From a bacterium (GTDB lineage: Bacteria > Bacillota > Bacilli > Lactobacillales > Streptococcaceae): a DNA stretch of 64,000 bases. Shown in pieces: positions 27,924-37,304 of this stretch. Made by a program: the position numbers and the translations under genes. A model generated the notes under the pieces. The model had not been told where the DNA came from and made no database searches. It saw only the letters and a list, made by a program, of their open reading frames with translations. Positions within the stretch are counted from its first letter, which is position 1, and every line of letters starts with the position of its first letter. The DNA lies in NCBI GenBank assembly GCA_905221545.1, contig CAJNDO010000001.1:1-64000 (forward strand), read 5' to 3'.

Positions 27924-29912
27924 ATGTTTCGATTAACCAATAAGTTAGCGGTATCAAACTTGATTAAAAACCGCAAACTCTACTATCCTTTTGCGCTGGC
28001 TGTTCTCTTGGCAGTCACCGTCACCTATCTCTTTTACTCTCTAACCTTCAATCCCAAGATTTCGGAAATCCGTGGAGGGACAACCATTCAAGCTACACTT
28101 GGATTTGGTATGTTTGTCGTCACCCTTGCGTCAGCTATTATTGTCCTTTACGCCAATAGTTTTGTTATGAAAAACCGTTCCAAGGAACTGGGAATTTATG
28201 GCATGTTGGGCTTGGAGAAGCGCCATCTGATCAGTATGACCTTTAAAGAGTTGGTGCTATTTGGAATTCTAACTGTTGGAGCAGGTATCGGTATTGGAGC
28301 CTTGTTTGACAAGCTGATTTTCGCCTTCTTACTCAAACTGATGAAATTGAAGGTTGAGCTGGTCGCTACCTTTCAGATGAATGTTGTCATTGCAGTACTT
28401 GTTGTCTTCGGTTTGATTTTCCTAGGCCTCATGTTCCTGAATGCCCTTCGAATCGCCCGTATGAATGCCCTCCAGCTCTCTCGTGAGAAAGCTAGCGGTG
28501 AGAAAAAAGGTCGTTTCCTACCTCTCCAAACGATTCTTGGTTCGATTAGTTTAGGGATTGGTTATTATCTTGCCCTTACAGTAAAAGATCCTCTTACAGC
28601 CCTAACAACTTTCTTCCTAGCTGTTTTGCTGGTTATCTTTGGTACCTATCTCTTGTTCAATGCAGGGATTACTGTTTTCCTCCAAATCTTAAAGAAAAAC
28701 AAGAAATACTATTACCAACCTAATAACCTCATCTCTGTTTCCAACTTGATTTTCCGTATGAAGAAAAATGCGGTGGGCCTTGCAACTATCGCTATCTTGT
28801 CAACAATGGTTTTGGTAACCATGTCAGCAGCGACAAGCATTTTCAATGCCTCAGAATCCTTTAAAAAAGTGATGAATCCGCATGACTTTGGAATTAGTGG
28901 AAAAAATGTTGAAAAAGAAGATTTGGACAAACTCTTGAGCCAGTTTGCAAGTGACAAAGGTTATAGTGTCAAAGAAAAAGAAGTGCTTCGTTACAGTAAC
29001 TTTGGTATTGCAAATCAAGAAGGGACTAAGTTAACTATTTTTGAAAAAGGACAAAACCGTGTCCAACCAAAAACAGTTTTCATGGTATTTGACCAAAAAG
29101 ATTATGAAAATATGACAGGTCAGAAGCTTTCTCTATCAGGAAATGAGGTCGGACTCTTTGCCAAAAATGACGGAGTTAAAGGACAGAAATCTCTAACTCT
29201 AAATGAACATCAATTTTCTGTAAAAGAAGAATTTAATAAAGATTTTATTGTCAACCATGTCCCAAATCAGTTTAATATCTTGACTACTGATTACAATTAT
29301 CTAGTTGTTCCTAATCTACAAGCTTTTTTGGACCAATTCCCAGATTCGGCTATCTATAATCAACTTTACGGTGGTATGAATGTAAATGCCAGCGAAGAAG
29401 AACAACTCAAGGTCGCTGAGGAGTATGAAAAATACCTAAATCAGTATAATGCTCAATTAAACACAGAAGGTAGCTATGTTTATGGTAGCAATCTAGCAGA
29501 TGCTAGTTCTCAGATGAGTGCCCTCTTTGGTGGTGTCTTCTTTATCGGTATTTTCCTATCCATTATCTTTATGATCGGAACCGTTCTGGTCATTTACTAC
29601 AAACAAATTTCTGAAGGCTATGAAGACCGTGAACGCTTTATTATCTTGCAGAAAGTCGGTTTGGATCAACAGCAAATCAAGCAAACCATCAACAAACAGG
29701 TTTTAACTGTTTTCTTCCTTCCTTTGCTCTTTGCCTTCATACATCTCGCCTTTGCCTACCATATGCTTAGTCTGATTTTAAAAGTGATTGGTGTAATAGA
29801 TACGACTATGATGTTGATTGTGACCTTGTCTATCTGCGCTATCTTCCTCATCGCCTATGTGCTGATTTTCATGGTTACTTCAAGAAGTTATCGCAAGATT
29901 GTGCAAATGTAA
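27924..29912 (+). CDS. ABC transporter permease, BceB-type
   Basis: 662 residues with about ten membrane segments: one near the N terminus, a group at 50-170, two to three at 200-310 and three at the C terminus. A large extracellular domain of about 200 residues (roughly 325-530) lies before the last three helices, the hallmark of BceB-type peptide-sensing permeases. The match to the pneumococcal bacitracin-resistance pair is from memory. A weak terminator lies at 29921-29950. No cognate kinase is adjacent, so signalling would be to a distant two-component system. Confidence 0.9.
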   Translation: MFRLTNKLAVSNLIKNRKLYYPFALAVLLAVTVTYLFYSLTFNPKISEIRGGTTIQATLGFGMFVVTLASAIIVLYANSFVMKNRSKELGIYGMLGLEKRHLISMTFKELVLFGILTVGAGIGIGALFDKLIFAFLLKLMKLKVELVATFQMNVVIAVLVVFGLIFLGLMFLNALRIARMNALQLSREKASGEKKGRFLPLQTILGSISLGIGYYLALTVKDPLTALTTFFLAVLLVIFGTYLLFNAGITVFLQILKKNKKYYYQPNNLISVSNLIFRMKKNAVGLATIAILSTMVLVTMSAATSIFNASESFKKVMNPHDFGISGKNVEKEDLDKLLSQFASDKGYSVKEKEVLRYSNFGIANQEGTKLTIFEKGQNRVQPKTVFMVFDQKDYENMTGQKLSLSGNEVGLFAKNDGVKGQKSLTLNEHQFSVKEEFNKDFIVNHVPNQFNILTTDYNYLVVPNLQAFLDQFPDSAIYNQLYGGMNVNASEEEQLKVAEEYEKYLNQYNAQLNTEGSYVYGSNLADASSQMSALFGGVFFIGIFLSIIFMIGTVLVIYYKQISEGYEDRERFIILQKVGLDQQQIKQTINKQVLTVFFLPLLFAFIHLAFAYHMLSLILKVIGVIDTTMMLIVTLSICAIFLIAYVLIFMVTSRSYRKIVQM

Positions 29913-29920
29913 AAAAGATA

Positions 29921-29952
29921 CCTCGACTTCAAAATCGAAGTATTTCTTGTAT
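29921..29952 (+). terminator. Weak terminator after the ABC operon
   Basis: TACCTCGA pairs with TCGAAGTA (one mismatch) and is followed by a T-rich stretch. Confidence 0.45.
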
Positions 29953-29955
29953 TTT

Positions 29956-30105
29956 ATACTCAATGAAAATCAAAAAGCAAACTAGGAAGCTAGCCGCAGG
30001 TTGCTCAAAGCACTGCTTTGAGGTTGTAGATAAGACTGACGAAGTCAGGCACATATATACGGCAAGGCGAAGCTGACGTGGTTTGAAGAGATTTTCGAAG
30101 AGTAT
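29956..30105 (+). repeat. BOX element
   Basis: 150 bp from ATACTCAATGAAAATC to TTTTCGAAGAGTAT, with the TACGGCAAGGCGAAGCTGACG primer-type segment. It is a full BOX repeat. Its last base is shared with the stop codon of the minus-strand VIT gene, so it sits exactly at the 3' end of that gene and could provide its terminator hairpin. Confidence 0.93.
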
Positions 30106-30800
30106 TAAATGCTGAAAAGTTGTCCGAGCAGGAAGGTAACTCCCATGGTCAAGAGGCCAATAGCAAGGTTTCGAATCATAGCAGTTTTTGTTGGTGCTTT
30201 TCCAAGTTTGGCACTAGTATAGCCAGTAACCAAGAGTGAGAGTCCTACAATCAGGACAGTAGCAGGAATGCGGAAATCACTTGGGAAAATGGTTACTGAG
30301 AGCATTGGAGGCAAACTTCCAAGGAAAAAGGCAACAAAGCTAGAAATCGCAGCGTGCCAAGGATTGGTAAACTCTTCATATTCAATCCCGTATTTTTCCT
30401 CTACCAAAGCCTTGAGTGGATTTTTAAGAAAGGCCTTGTTGGTCAAGAGTTGGGCAGAGGTTTCGCATTCTCCATTTTGAATATAGGCGGCATAGAGAGA
30501 CTTTTTGGCTAACTCTATATCTTGGTCTAGCAAGACTTGCTCACGCGCAACGGCTGCTTCCTCAGTATCTTTCTGAGTTGAAACCGAAACATATTCTCCA
30601 CCAGCCATAGAAAAGGCACCAGCCAAGATAGCCGCAAAGCCTGATAAAAAGATGATCCAGATATTGCTTGTGGCACTGGCAACCCCGATAACCACACCAG
30701 CAATGGAAATAATCCCATCATTAGCACCAAGAACACCCGCACGCAGGATATTTAAACGACCTGCAAAATTTGAATCAATTTCGTGATTTGTTTCTGACAT
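30105..30800 (-). CDS. VIT/CCC1-family transporter
   Basis: 231 residues of the VIT (vacuolar iron transporter-like) family, which exports or stores Fe2+/Mn2+. It has NILRAGVLGANDGIISIAG at the start of TM1, the conserved FSMAGGEYVSVSTQKDTE loop, a cytoplasmic helical insert, and three C-terminal membrane segments. The reading frame to 30878 is rejected because the ATG at 30800 has GGAGAA and a good promoter lies at 30820-30848. The 3' end abuts a BOX element. Confidence 0.88.
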   Translation of the reverse strand: MSETNHEIDSNFAGRLNILRAGVLGANDGIISIAGVVIGVASATSNIWIIFLSGFAAILAGAFSMAGGEYVSVSTQKDTEEAAVAREQVLLDQDIELAKKSLYAAYIQNGECETSAQLLTNKAFLKNPLKALVEEKYGIEYEEFTNPWHAAISSFVAFFLGSLPPMLSVTIFPSDFRIPATVLIVGLSLLVTGYTSAKLGKAPTKTAMIRNLAIGLLTMGVTFLLGQLFSI

Positions 30801-30819
30801 ATTATTCTCCTTTTTATCC

Positions 30820-30848
30820 AGTATAAAGGAAAAATATAAGGAAATCAA
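30820..30848 (-). promoter_or_regulatory. Promoter of the VIT gene
   Basis: On the minus strand, TTGATT (30843-30848) and TATACT (30820-30825) have a 17 bp spacer. Confidence 0.65.
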
Positions 30849-30859
30849 TCTTTTAAAAC

Positions 30860-31083
30860 TGTCTGAAAAAAGTTGCACGATTCTAATGATATAAAAATGT
30901 CGTCATCTTATCTAATTGATCAAACACAGAAGGGTAAGAGTATAGAATGGCATGAAAGAATTTTAAATTAAATACCATCATCATTTCGTTCATTTTATAA
31001 TCGTTTACAATAAAATAACCATTGTTAAATCGAGTAAAATATAACTATTTTACGAACCTTTTTATATTTTTTTCGTGAAACGC
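30860..31083. other. AT-rich intergenic region
   Basis: I see no gene, repeat or RNA in this stretch between the VIT promoter and the promoter of the structured RNA. Confidence 0.5.
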
Positions 31084-31112
31084 TTTACAAGTTCTTGAAA
31101 ACATGATATAGT
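31084..31112 (+). promoter_or_regulatory. Strong promoter of the structured leader RNA
   Basis: TTTACA (31084-31089) and an extended -10 TGATATAGT (TATAGT at 31107-31112) with a 17 bp spacer. Transcription is predicted to start at the GGGG near 31118. Confidence 0.75.
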
Positions 31113-31117
31113 AATGG

Positions 31118-31446
31118 GGCTTAGAAAATGAGATGATGTTTTCTAGCAAATATAAACCCGAGTAAAAAATGCCTACGGACAGGCAGGGTTGAATGCCGAA
31201 GCGTGGTTGAAAAGCCACATTATTGATAGGGTTAAAAGCCTACTTTTATAAGTTGATGTTAGGATCTTTGTCCTAATTCATAAATTTTTAGTGTGGTGAA
31301 AGCACACGTCATCTTGTGAAACGATCAATAAAGTACGTAATATTTGCTACTAGAGAGTTAGGAAACATCGGGAACAGACATACTCAACAGAAACAAACAT
31401 AAAAACGTCAGAAGATTGCAGAGCAGGTGAAAACCTGCTCTTTTTT
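31118..31446 (+). ncRNA. Structured RNA / leader upstream of the polyamine operon
   Basis: A transcript of about 330 nt runs from a strong promoter to a perfect terminator (stem GAGCAGGT 31421-31428 with ACCTGCTC 31433-31440, loop GAAA, T6). Internal hairpins are visible: TAGAAAA/TTTTCTA near 31122-31150, GCCT/AGGC near 31172, GTGG/CCAC near 31204-31219, TTAGGA/TCCTAA near 31258-31275, GTGTG/CACAC near 31292-31308. No open reading frame with a ribosome site was found. I could not match it to tmRNA, RNase P, SRP RNA or a known riboswitch. It is either a stand-alone RNA or an attenuator for speA, because I see no separate promoter between 31447 and 31508. Confidence 0.65.
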
Positions 31447-31508
31447 CATAAGTATCCTTTAGTTCCTTATTTACGGTAAGGTCCTAAAAATATGGAAAGG
31501 AGTATGTC

Positions 31509-32969
31509 TTGAAAGAGTTAGATCAAAACCAAGCACCAATATACGAGGCCTTGGTCAAGCTACGCAAGAAAAGGATTGTCCCCTTTGATGTACCAGGTCA
31601 CAAGCGCGGACGGGGAAATCCAGAATTGGTTGAACTGTTAGGAGAAAAATGTGTTGGAATTGATGTCAATTCGATGAAACCTTTGGATAATCTAGGCCAT
31701 CCCATTTCGATTATTCGGGAGGCGGAGGAATTAGCTGCGGATGCTTTTGGTGCAGCCCATGCCTTTCTTATGATTGGCGGTACAACCTCATCAGTTCAAA
31801 CTATGATTCTTTCGACTTGTAAGGCAGGAGATAAGATTATTCTGCCACGAAATGTCCATAAATCTGCTATTAATGCCCTGGTTCTATGTGGTGCTATTCC
31901 CATCTATATCGAGATGAGTGTCGATCCTAAGATTGGTATCGCTTTAGGTCTTGAAAATGACCGAGTAGCACAGGCCATAAAGGACCATCCAGATTCCAAG
32001 GCCATTTTGATTAACAATCCTACTTATTACGGCATCTGTTCAGACCTAAAGGGTTTGACAGAAATGGCTCATGAAGCTGGCATGATGGTTTTAGTAGATG
32101 AAGCCCACGGAGCGCATTTGCATTTCACTGATAAACTTCCAATTTCTGCTATGGATGCAGGTGCTGATATGGCAGCAGTCTCCATGCATAAGTCTGGTGG
32201 GAGTTTGACCCAGAGCTCCATCCTGCTTATCGGGGAGCAGATGAATCCTGAGTACGTTCGTCAAATCATCAACCTGACCCAGTCAACATCCGCCTCTTAC
32301 TTGTTGATGGCTAGTTTGGATATTTCGCGTCGCAACTTAGCCCTTCGTGGTAAAGAATCTTTTGAGAAAGTCATTGAGCTATCCGAGTACGCTCGTCGTG
32401 AAATCAATGCTATCGGTGGCTACTATGCCTATTCAAAAGAGTTAATAGACGGAGTGTCCGTTTGCGATTTTGACGTGACCAAGCTGTCAGTTTACACTCA
32501 GGGAATTGGGCTAACAGGGATAGAGGTTTATGATCTCTTGCGAGATGAATACGACATTCAGATTGAGTTTGGGGATATAGGGAATATCTTGGCTTATATT
32601 TCAATTGGTGACCGAATTCAAGACATCGAACGCTTGGTTGGTGCTTTGGCGGATATCAAGAGACTCTACTCAAGAGATGGAAAAGACTTGATAGCTGGAG
32701 AATATATCCAACCAGAGTTAGTCCTTTCCCCTCAGGAAGCCTTTTATTCAGAGAGAAAAAGTTTAACCTTAGACGAATCAGTCGGACAAGTCTGTGGGGA
32801 ATTTGTCATGTGTTATCCTCCAGGGATTCCAATCCTAGCACCAGGTGAACGCATTACACGAGAAATTGTCGACTATATCCAATTTGCCAAGGAACGTGGT
32901 TGCTCCCTTCAAGGGACGGAAGATCCAGAAGTCAATCACATCAACGTCATTAAGAGAAAGGAGAATTAG
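31509..32969 (+). CDS. speA: Arginine/lysine/ornithine decarboxylase family protein (SpeA-type)
   Basis: 486-residue PLP enzyme of the short aminotransferase-fold Orn/Lys/Arg decarboxylase family. It begins FDVPGHKRGRG and carries the PLP-lysine in VSMHKSGGSLTQSS. With agmatine deiminase and N-carbamoylputrescine amidase in the same operon, arginine decarboxylation to agmatine is the likely reaction. The start is TTG 31509 behind AAAGGAG. The ATG at 31504 hits an immediate stop. The end abuts speE with no gap. Confidence 0.88.
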   Translation: MKELDQNQAPIYEALVKLRKKRIVPFDVPGHKRGRGNPELVELLGEKCVGIDVNSMKPLDNLGHPISIIREAEELAADAFGAAHAFLMIGGTTSSVQTMILSTCKAGDKIILPRNVHKSAINALVLCGAIPIYIEMSVDPKIGIALGLENDRVAQAIKDHPDSKAILINNPTYYGICSDLKGLTEMAHEAGMMVLVDEAHGAHLHFTDKLPISAMDAGADMAAVSMHKSGGSLTQSSILLIGEQMNPEYVRQIINLTQSTSASYLLMASLDISRRNLALRGKESFEKVIELSEYARREINAIGGYYAYSKELIDGVSVCDFDVTKLSVYTQGIGLTGIEVYDLLRDEYDIQIEFGDIGNILAYISIGDRIQDIERLVGALADIKRLYSRDGKDLIAGEYIQPELVLSPQEAFYSERKSLTLDESVGQVCGEFVMCYPPGIPILAPGERITREIVDYIQFAKERGCSLQGTEDPEVNHINVIKRKEN

Positions 32970-33830
32970 ATGGATTTATGGTTTTCTGAAGTTCATACTC
33001 CAGATGTGAAATTGTCACTGAGAACAGCCAAGCAACTCTACGCCGGTAAAAGTGAATGGCAGGATATCGAAGTCTTGGATACGCCAGCTTTTGGAAAGAT
33101 TTTGATTTTAAACGGGCATGTTTTATTCTCAGATGCGGATGATTTTGTCTACAATGAAATGACGGTCCATGTTCCCATGGCTGTCCATCCCAATCCCAAG
33201 AAAGTTTTGGTAATAGGGGGTGGGGACGGCGGTGTTGCTCAAGTTTTGACACTCTATCCAGAATTGGAACAAATCGATATTGTAGAACCAGATGAGATGC
33301 TGGTTGAGGTTTGCCGTGAGTATTTCCCAGACTTTGCTGCGGGGCTAGATGACCCTCGTGTTACCATTTACTACCAAAATGGGCTACGCTTTTTGCGAAA
33401 CTGTGAAGATGACTACGATATTATCATCAACGATGCGACAGATCCATTTGGCCATACAGAAGGTCTCTTTACCAAGGAATTTTACGGTAACAGTTATAGA
33501 GCCTTGAAAGAAGACGGTATCATGATTTACCAGCATGGGAGTCCGTTTTTTGACGAGGATGAGTCTGCTTGTCGTAGCATGCACCGTAAGGTCAATCAGG
33601 CCTTTCCAATCAGTCGGGTCTATCAGGCCCACATCCCAACCAGTCCAGCTGGCTATTGGCTGTTTGGATTTGCATCGAAAAAATACCACCCTATCAAAGA
33701 TTTTGACAAGGAAGGTTGGAAAAAACGCCAGCTTTTCACAGAATACTACACTGCAAACTTACATGTGGGAGCCTTTATGTTGCCCAAGTATGTAGAAGAT
33801 ATTTTAGAAGAAGAGGAAGGAAAAAAATGA
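32970..33830 (+). CDS. speE: Spermidine synthase family protein
   Basis: Aminopropyltransferase of 286 residues. The VLVIGGGDGGVAQVL nucleotide-binding motif, the acidic DIVEPDEM for the aminopropyl donor, and NDATDPFG are the typical catalytic segments. It would make spermidine from putrescine and decarboxylated SAM. No SAM decarboxylase gene is in the operon. Its stop overlaps the next start by 4 nt. Confidence 0.92.
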   Translation: MDLWFSEVHTPDVKLSLRTAKQLYAGKSEWQDIEVLDTPAFGKILILNGHVLFSDADDFVYNEMTVHVPMAVHPNPKKVLVIGGGDGGVAQVLTLYPELEQIDIVEPDEMLVEVCREYFPDFAAGLDDPRVTIYYQNGLRFLRNCEDDYDIIINDATDPFGHTEGLFTKEFYGNSYRALKEDGIMIYQHGSPFFDEDESACRSMHRKVNQAFPISRVYQAHIPTSPAGYWLFGFASKKYHPIKDFDKEGWKKRQLFTEYYTANLHVGAFMLPKYVEDILEEEEGKK

Positions 33831-35086
33831 GTCGTTTACTAGTTATTGGATGTGGGGGCGTTGCCCAAGTTGCTATTTCAAAGATTTGCCAAGATAGCAA
33901 AACCTTTAAAGAAATTATGATTGCTAGCCGTACTAAGTCAAAATGTGATGACTTGAAAGCGAAGCTAGAAGGTAAAACAAGTACAAAAATTGAAACAGTT
34001 ACTCTTGATGCTGATAAGGTAGAAGAAGTGATTGCCCTGATTGAAAGCTACAAACCAGAAGCTGTTTTGAACGTAGCTTTACCATATCAAGATTTAACAA
34101 TTATGGACGCTTGTTTGGCAACAGGTGTTCACTATATCGATACAGCCAACTACGAAGCTGAGGATACGGAAGACCCTGAATGGCGCGCTATCTATGAGAA
34201 ACGTTGTAAGGAACTTGGTTTTACAGCCTACTTTGATTATTCATGGCAGTGGGCTTATCAGGAAAAATTCAAAGAAGCAGGCTTGACTGCTCTTCTTGGA
34301 TCTGGCTTTGACCCAGGTGTGACTAGTGTTTTCTCGGCTTATGCCCTCAAACACTACTTTGATGAAATCCATTATATCGACATTTTAGACTGTAATGGTG
34401 GTGACCACGGTTATCCATTTGCGACCAACTTCAACCCAGAAATCAATCTACGCGAGGTTTCTGCGCCAGGTTCTTACTGGGAAGATGGGAAATGGGTCGA
34501 AGTCGAAGCTATGTCTATCAAGCGTGAGTATGATTTCCCTCAAGTTGGACAAAAAGATATGTATCTCCTTCACCATGAAGAAATTGAATCATTGGTCAAA
34601 AACATTCCTGGAGTCAAACGCATTCGTTTCTTTATGACTTTTGGTCAATCATACTTGACGCACATGAAATGTCTTGAAAATGTTGGACTCCTTCGTACAG
34701 ATACTATTAACTTTAACGGACAAGAAATTGTACCAATTCAATTCTTGAAAGCCTTGCTTCCAGATCCTGCTAGCCTTGGCCCACGTACAGTTGGAAAAAC
34801 CAATATCGGCTGTATCTTTACTGGTGTCAAAGATGGCGTTGAGAAGACCATCTACATCTACAATGTTTGCGACCATCAGGAATGTTACGCAGAGGTTGGT
34901 TCACAAGCAATTTCTTACACGACAGGCGTTCCAGCTATGATTGGGACAAAATTAGTTATGAACGGTACTTGGAAACAAGCTGGAGTGTATAATCTTGAAG
35001 AATTGGATCCAGATCCATTCATGGAAGCTTTGAATGAGTACGGTTTGCCATGGGTTGTGGTTGAAAATCCGCAAATGGTGGACTAA
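33827..35086 (+). CDS. Carboxynorspermidine/carboxyspermidine dehydrogenase (saccharopine dehydrogenase family)
   Basis: 419 residues. N-terminal Rossmann fold MSRLLVIGCGGVAQVAISK, then FDYSWQWAYQEKF and GSGFDPGVTSVFSAYA typical of the LYS9/CASDH group. It condenses aspartate semialdehyde with a diamine to carboxy(nor)spermidine using NADPH. This links the pathway to the asd product encoded at the start of this window. The ATG at 33827 overlaps the speE stop. The frame upstream to 33716 lies within speE. It works with the next gene. Confidence 0.88.
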   Translation: MSRLLVIGCGGVAQVAISKICQDSKTFKEIMIASRTKSKCDDLKAKLEGKTSTKIETVTLDADKVEEVIALIESYKPEAVLNVALPYQDLTIMDACLATGVHYIDTANYEAEDTEDPEWRAIYEKRCKELGFTAYFDYSWQWAYQEKFKEAGLTALLGSGFDPGVTSVFSAYALKHYFDEIHYIDILDCNGGDHGYPFATNFNPEINLREVSAPGSYWEDGKWVEVEAMSIKREYDFPQVGQKDMYLLHHEEIESLVKNIPGVKRIRFFMTFGQSYLTHMKCLENVGLLRTDTINFNGQEIVPIQFLKALLPDPASLGPRTVGKTNIGCIFTGVKDGVEKTIYIYNVCDHQECYAEVGSQAISYTTGVPAMIGTKLVMNGTWKQAGVYNLEELDPDPFMEALNEYGLPWVVVENPQMVD

Positions 35087-36213
35087 TGAAGTTAGAACAA
35101 GTACCAACACCAGCTTATGTCATTGATTTGGCAAAATTAGAGGAAAATTGCCGGATTCTTCAACAAGTACAGGAAGAAGCGGGCTGCAAGGTTTTACTTG
35201 CCCAAAAGGCTTATTCCCTTTATAAAACCTATCCCTTGATTAGCCAGTATCTATCTGGTACAACAGCCAGTGGACTCTATGAGGCCAAGCTAGCTAGAGA
35301 GGAGTTTCAAGGTGAAGTCCATGTCTTTGCGCCTGCCTTCAAGGAATCAGATATGGAAGAGCTACTGCAAATATCTGATCATATTGTTTTTAACTCAGAG
35401 AGACAGTTGCGTAAACATGGGGCTCGTTGTCGGGAGGCTGGTATCAGTGTCGGTTTGCGCCTCAACCCTCAGTGTTCAACTCAAGGAGATCACGCTCTCT
35501 ATGATCCTTGCGCCCCTGGATCTCGTTTTGGAGTCACTCTAGACAAGATTCCAAGTGATTTGCTGGATTTGGTGGATGGTCTTCATTTTCACACCCTTTG
35601 CGAGCAGGGAGCAGATGATTTAGAGACAACTTTGAAAGCTGTAGAAGCGCAGTTTGGTCCCTACTTACATCAAGTTAAATGGCTCAATATGGGTGGAGGA
35701 CACCACATTACAAGAGAAGACTATGATGTAGATTTGCTGATTTCTGAAATCAAGCGTATCCGAGAAACTTACAATCTTGAAATCTATATCGAGCCGGGTG
35801 AGGCTATTGCGCTCAATGCGGGTTATATAGCAACTGAAGTATTGGATATTGTAGAAAATGGTATGGAAATCTTGGTTTTAGATGCCTCCGCGACCTGCCA
35901 TATGCCTGATGTACTTGAGATGCCCTATCGCCCACCTTTGAGAAATGGATTTGAAGCGCTGAAAAAAGCCCATACCTATAGACTTTCTTCTAATACTTGT
36001 CTGACGGGCGATGTGATTGGTGATTATAGCTTTGAAAATCCAGTTCAAATCGGTGATAGACTTTATTTTGAAGACATGGCTATTTACTCATTTGTTAAAA
36101 ATAATACCTTTAACGGTATTGGCTTGCCTAGTCTCTATCTTATGGACGAGCATGGTGACTGCAGCTTGGTCAAAGCCTTCGGCTATCAAGACTTTAAAGG
36201 GAGATTATCATGA
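35086..36213 (+). CDS. nspC: Carboxynorspermidine decarboxylase
   Basis: 375-residue PLP enzyme of the alanine racemase-fold (group IV) decarboxylases. LAQKAYSL holds the PLP lysine. [10 protein letters not shown] is the substrate/cofactor HxH region, [10 protein letters not shown] binds phosphate, and [13 protein letters not shown] holds the catalytic Cys/Asp region. It removes CO2 from carboxy(nor)spermidine to give (nor)spermidine, completing the SAM-independent route. It overlaps the previous stop by one base and the next start by four. Confidence 0.92.
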   Translation: MKLEQVPTPAYVIDLAKLEENCRILQQVQEEAGCKVLLAQKAYSLYKTYPLISQYLSGTTASGLYEAKLAREEFQGEVHVFAPAFKESDMEELLQISDHIVFNSERQLRKHGARCREAGISVGLRLNPQCSTQGDHALYDPCAPGSRFGVTLDKIPSDLLDLVDGLHFHTLCEQGADDLETTLKAVEAQFGPYLHQVKWLNMGGGHHITREDYDVDLLISEIKRIRETYNLEIYIEPGEAIALNAGYIATEVLDIVENGMEILVLDASATCHMPDVLEMPYRPPLRNGFEALKKAHTYRLSSNTCLTGDVIGDYSFENPVQIGDRLYFEDMAIYSFVKNNTFNGIGLPSLYLMDEHGDCSLVKAFGYQDFKGRLS

Positions 36214-37295
36214 TAAACAGTCCAAAAAAATTAGGCTATCGCATGCCAGCAGAATACGAACCCCATCATGGCACCCTCATGATATGGCCGACTCGACCAG
36301 GTTCATGGCCCTTTCAAGGCAAGGCTGCAAAAAGAGCTTTTAGCCAGATTATTAAGACCATAGCAGAAGGGGAAAGAGTCTATCTTTTGGTGGAGCAAGA
36401 CTACTTTGCTGAAGTCCAGTCTTATCTTGGAGACAAGGTTGTTTATTTAGACATTCCCACCAATGATGCCTGGGCCCGTGATACTGGTCCGACTATTCTC
36501 CTTAATGATAAAAGGGAAAAGTTGGCAGTAGATTGGTCTTTCAATGCTTGGGGTGGTTCTGTGGATGGTCTGTATCAAGATTATGAAGATGATGACCAAG
36601 TAGCCAGTCGTTTTGCTGAGGTCTTGGAAATGCCTGTCTATGATGCCAAACCTTTTGTACTGGAAGGCGGTGCAATCCATAGCGATGGACAAGGAACCAT
36701 TCTTGTGACTGAAAGTTGCCTTCTAAGTCCTGGACGCAATCCTCATCTTAGTAAAGAGGAAATCGAAAACACTTTATCAGAGAGCCTTGGCGCTGAAAAA
36801 GTTATCTGGCTTCCTTATGGTATTTATCAGGATGAAACCAATGAACACGTTGATAATGTTGCAGCCTTCGTTGGTCCTGCAGAGCTTGTCTTGGCTTGGA
36901 CAGATGATCAAAACGATCCCCAATATTCCATGTCAGTAGCTGATTTAGAGATTTTAGAAAAGGAAACGGATGCAAAAGGTCGTGCCTTCACCATTCATAA
37001 ACTTCCAATCCCTGCAGTTCGACAAGTTGTGACAGAAGAAGATTTGCCAGGCTACATCTATGAAGAAGGGGAAGAAGAGCGCTATGCAGGTGAAAGGCTT
37101 GCTGCTTCCTATGTCAATTTCTATATTGCCAACAAGGCTGTCTTAGTGCCACAATTTCAGGATGTAAACGACCAAGTGGTCCTAGATATCCTCAGCAAGT
37201 GTTTCCCGGACCGTAAAGTTGTTGGTATACCAGCTAGAGATATTCTTTTAGGTGGTGGCAATATCCACTGTATCACCCAACAAATCCCAGAATAG
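36210..37295 (+). CDS. aguA: Agmatine deiminase
   Basis: 361 residues of the guanidino-group modifying fold. It converts agmatine to N-carbamoylputrescine and ammonia. Landmarks are [49 protein letters not shown] and the catalytic cysteine in [11 protein letters not shown] at the C terminus. It is translationally coupled to nspC (ATGA overlap). Operon order with aguB is the usual arginine-agmatine-putrescine arrangement. Confidence 0.95.
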   Translation: MINSPKKLGYRMPAEYEPHHGTLMIWPTRPGSWPFQGKAAKRAFSQIIKTIAEGERVYLLVEQDYFAEVQSYLGDKVVYLDIPTNDAWARDTGPTILLNDKREKLAVDWSFNAWGGSVDGLYQDYEDDDQVASRFAEVLEMPVYDAKPFVLEGGAIHSDGQGTILVTESCLLSPGRNPHLSKEEIENTLSESLGAEKVIWLPYGIYQDETNEHVDNVAAFVGPAELVLAWTDDQNDPQYSMSVADLEILEKETDAKGRAFTIHKLPIPAVRQVVTEEDLPGYIYEEGEEERYAGERLAASYVNFYIANKAVLVPQFQDVNDQVVLDILSKCFPDRKVVGIPARDILLGGGNIHCITQQIPE

Positions 37296-37304
37296 GAGAA
37301 AAAG

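Noticed and set aside
31118..31446. Identification of the RNA as tmRNA, RNase P RNA or SRP RNA
   Set aside because: It lacks the tRNA-like ends and tag reading frame of tmRNA, the conserved P4 sequences (GAGGAAAGTCC type) of RNase P, and the SRP tetraloop helix. It remains unassigned.
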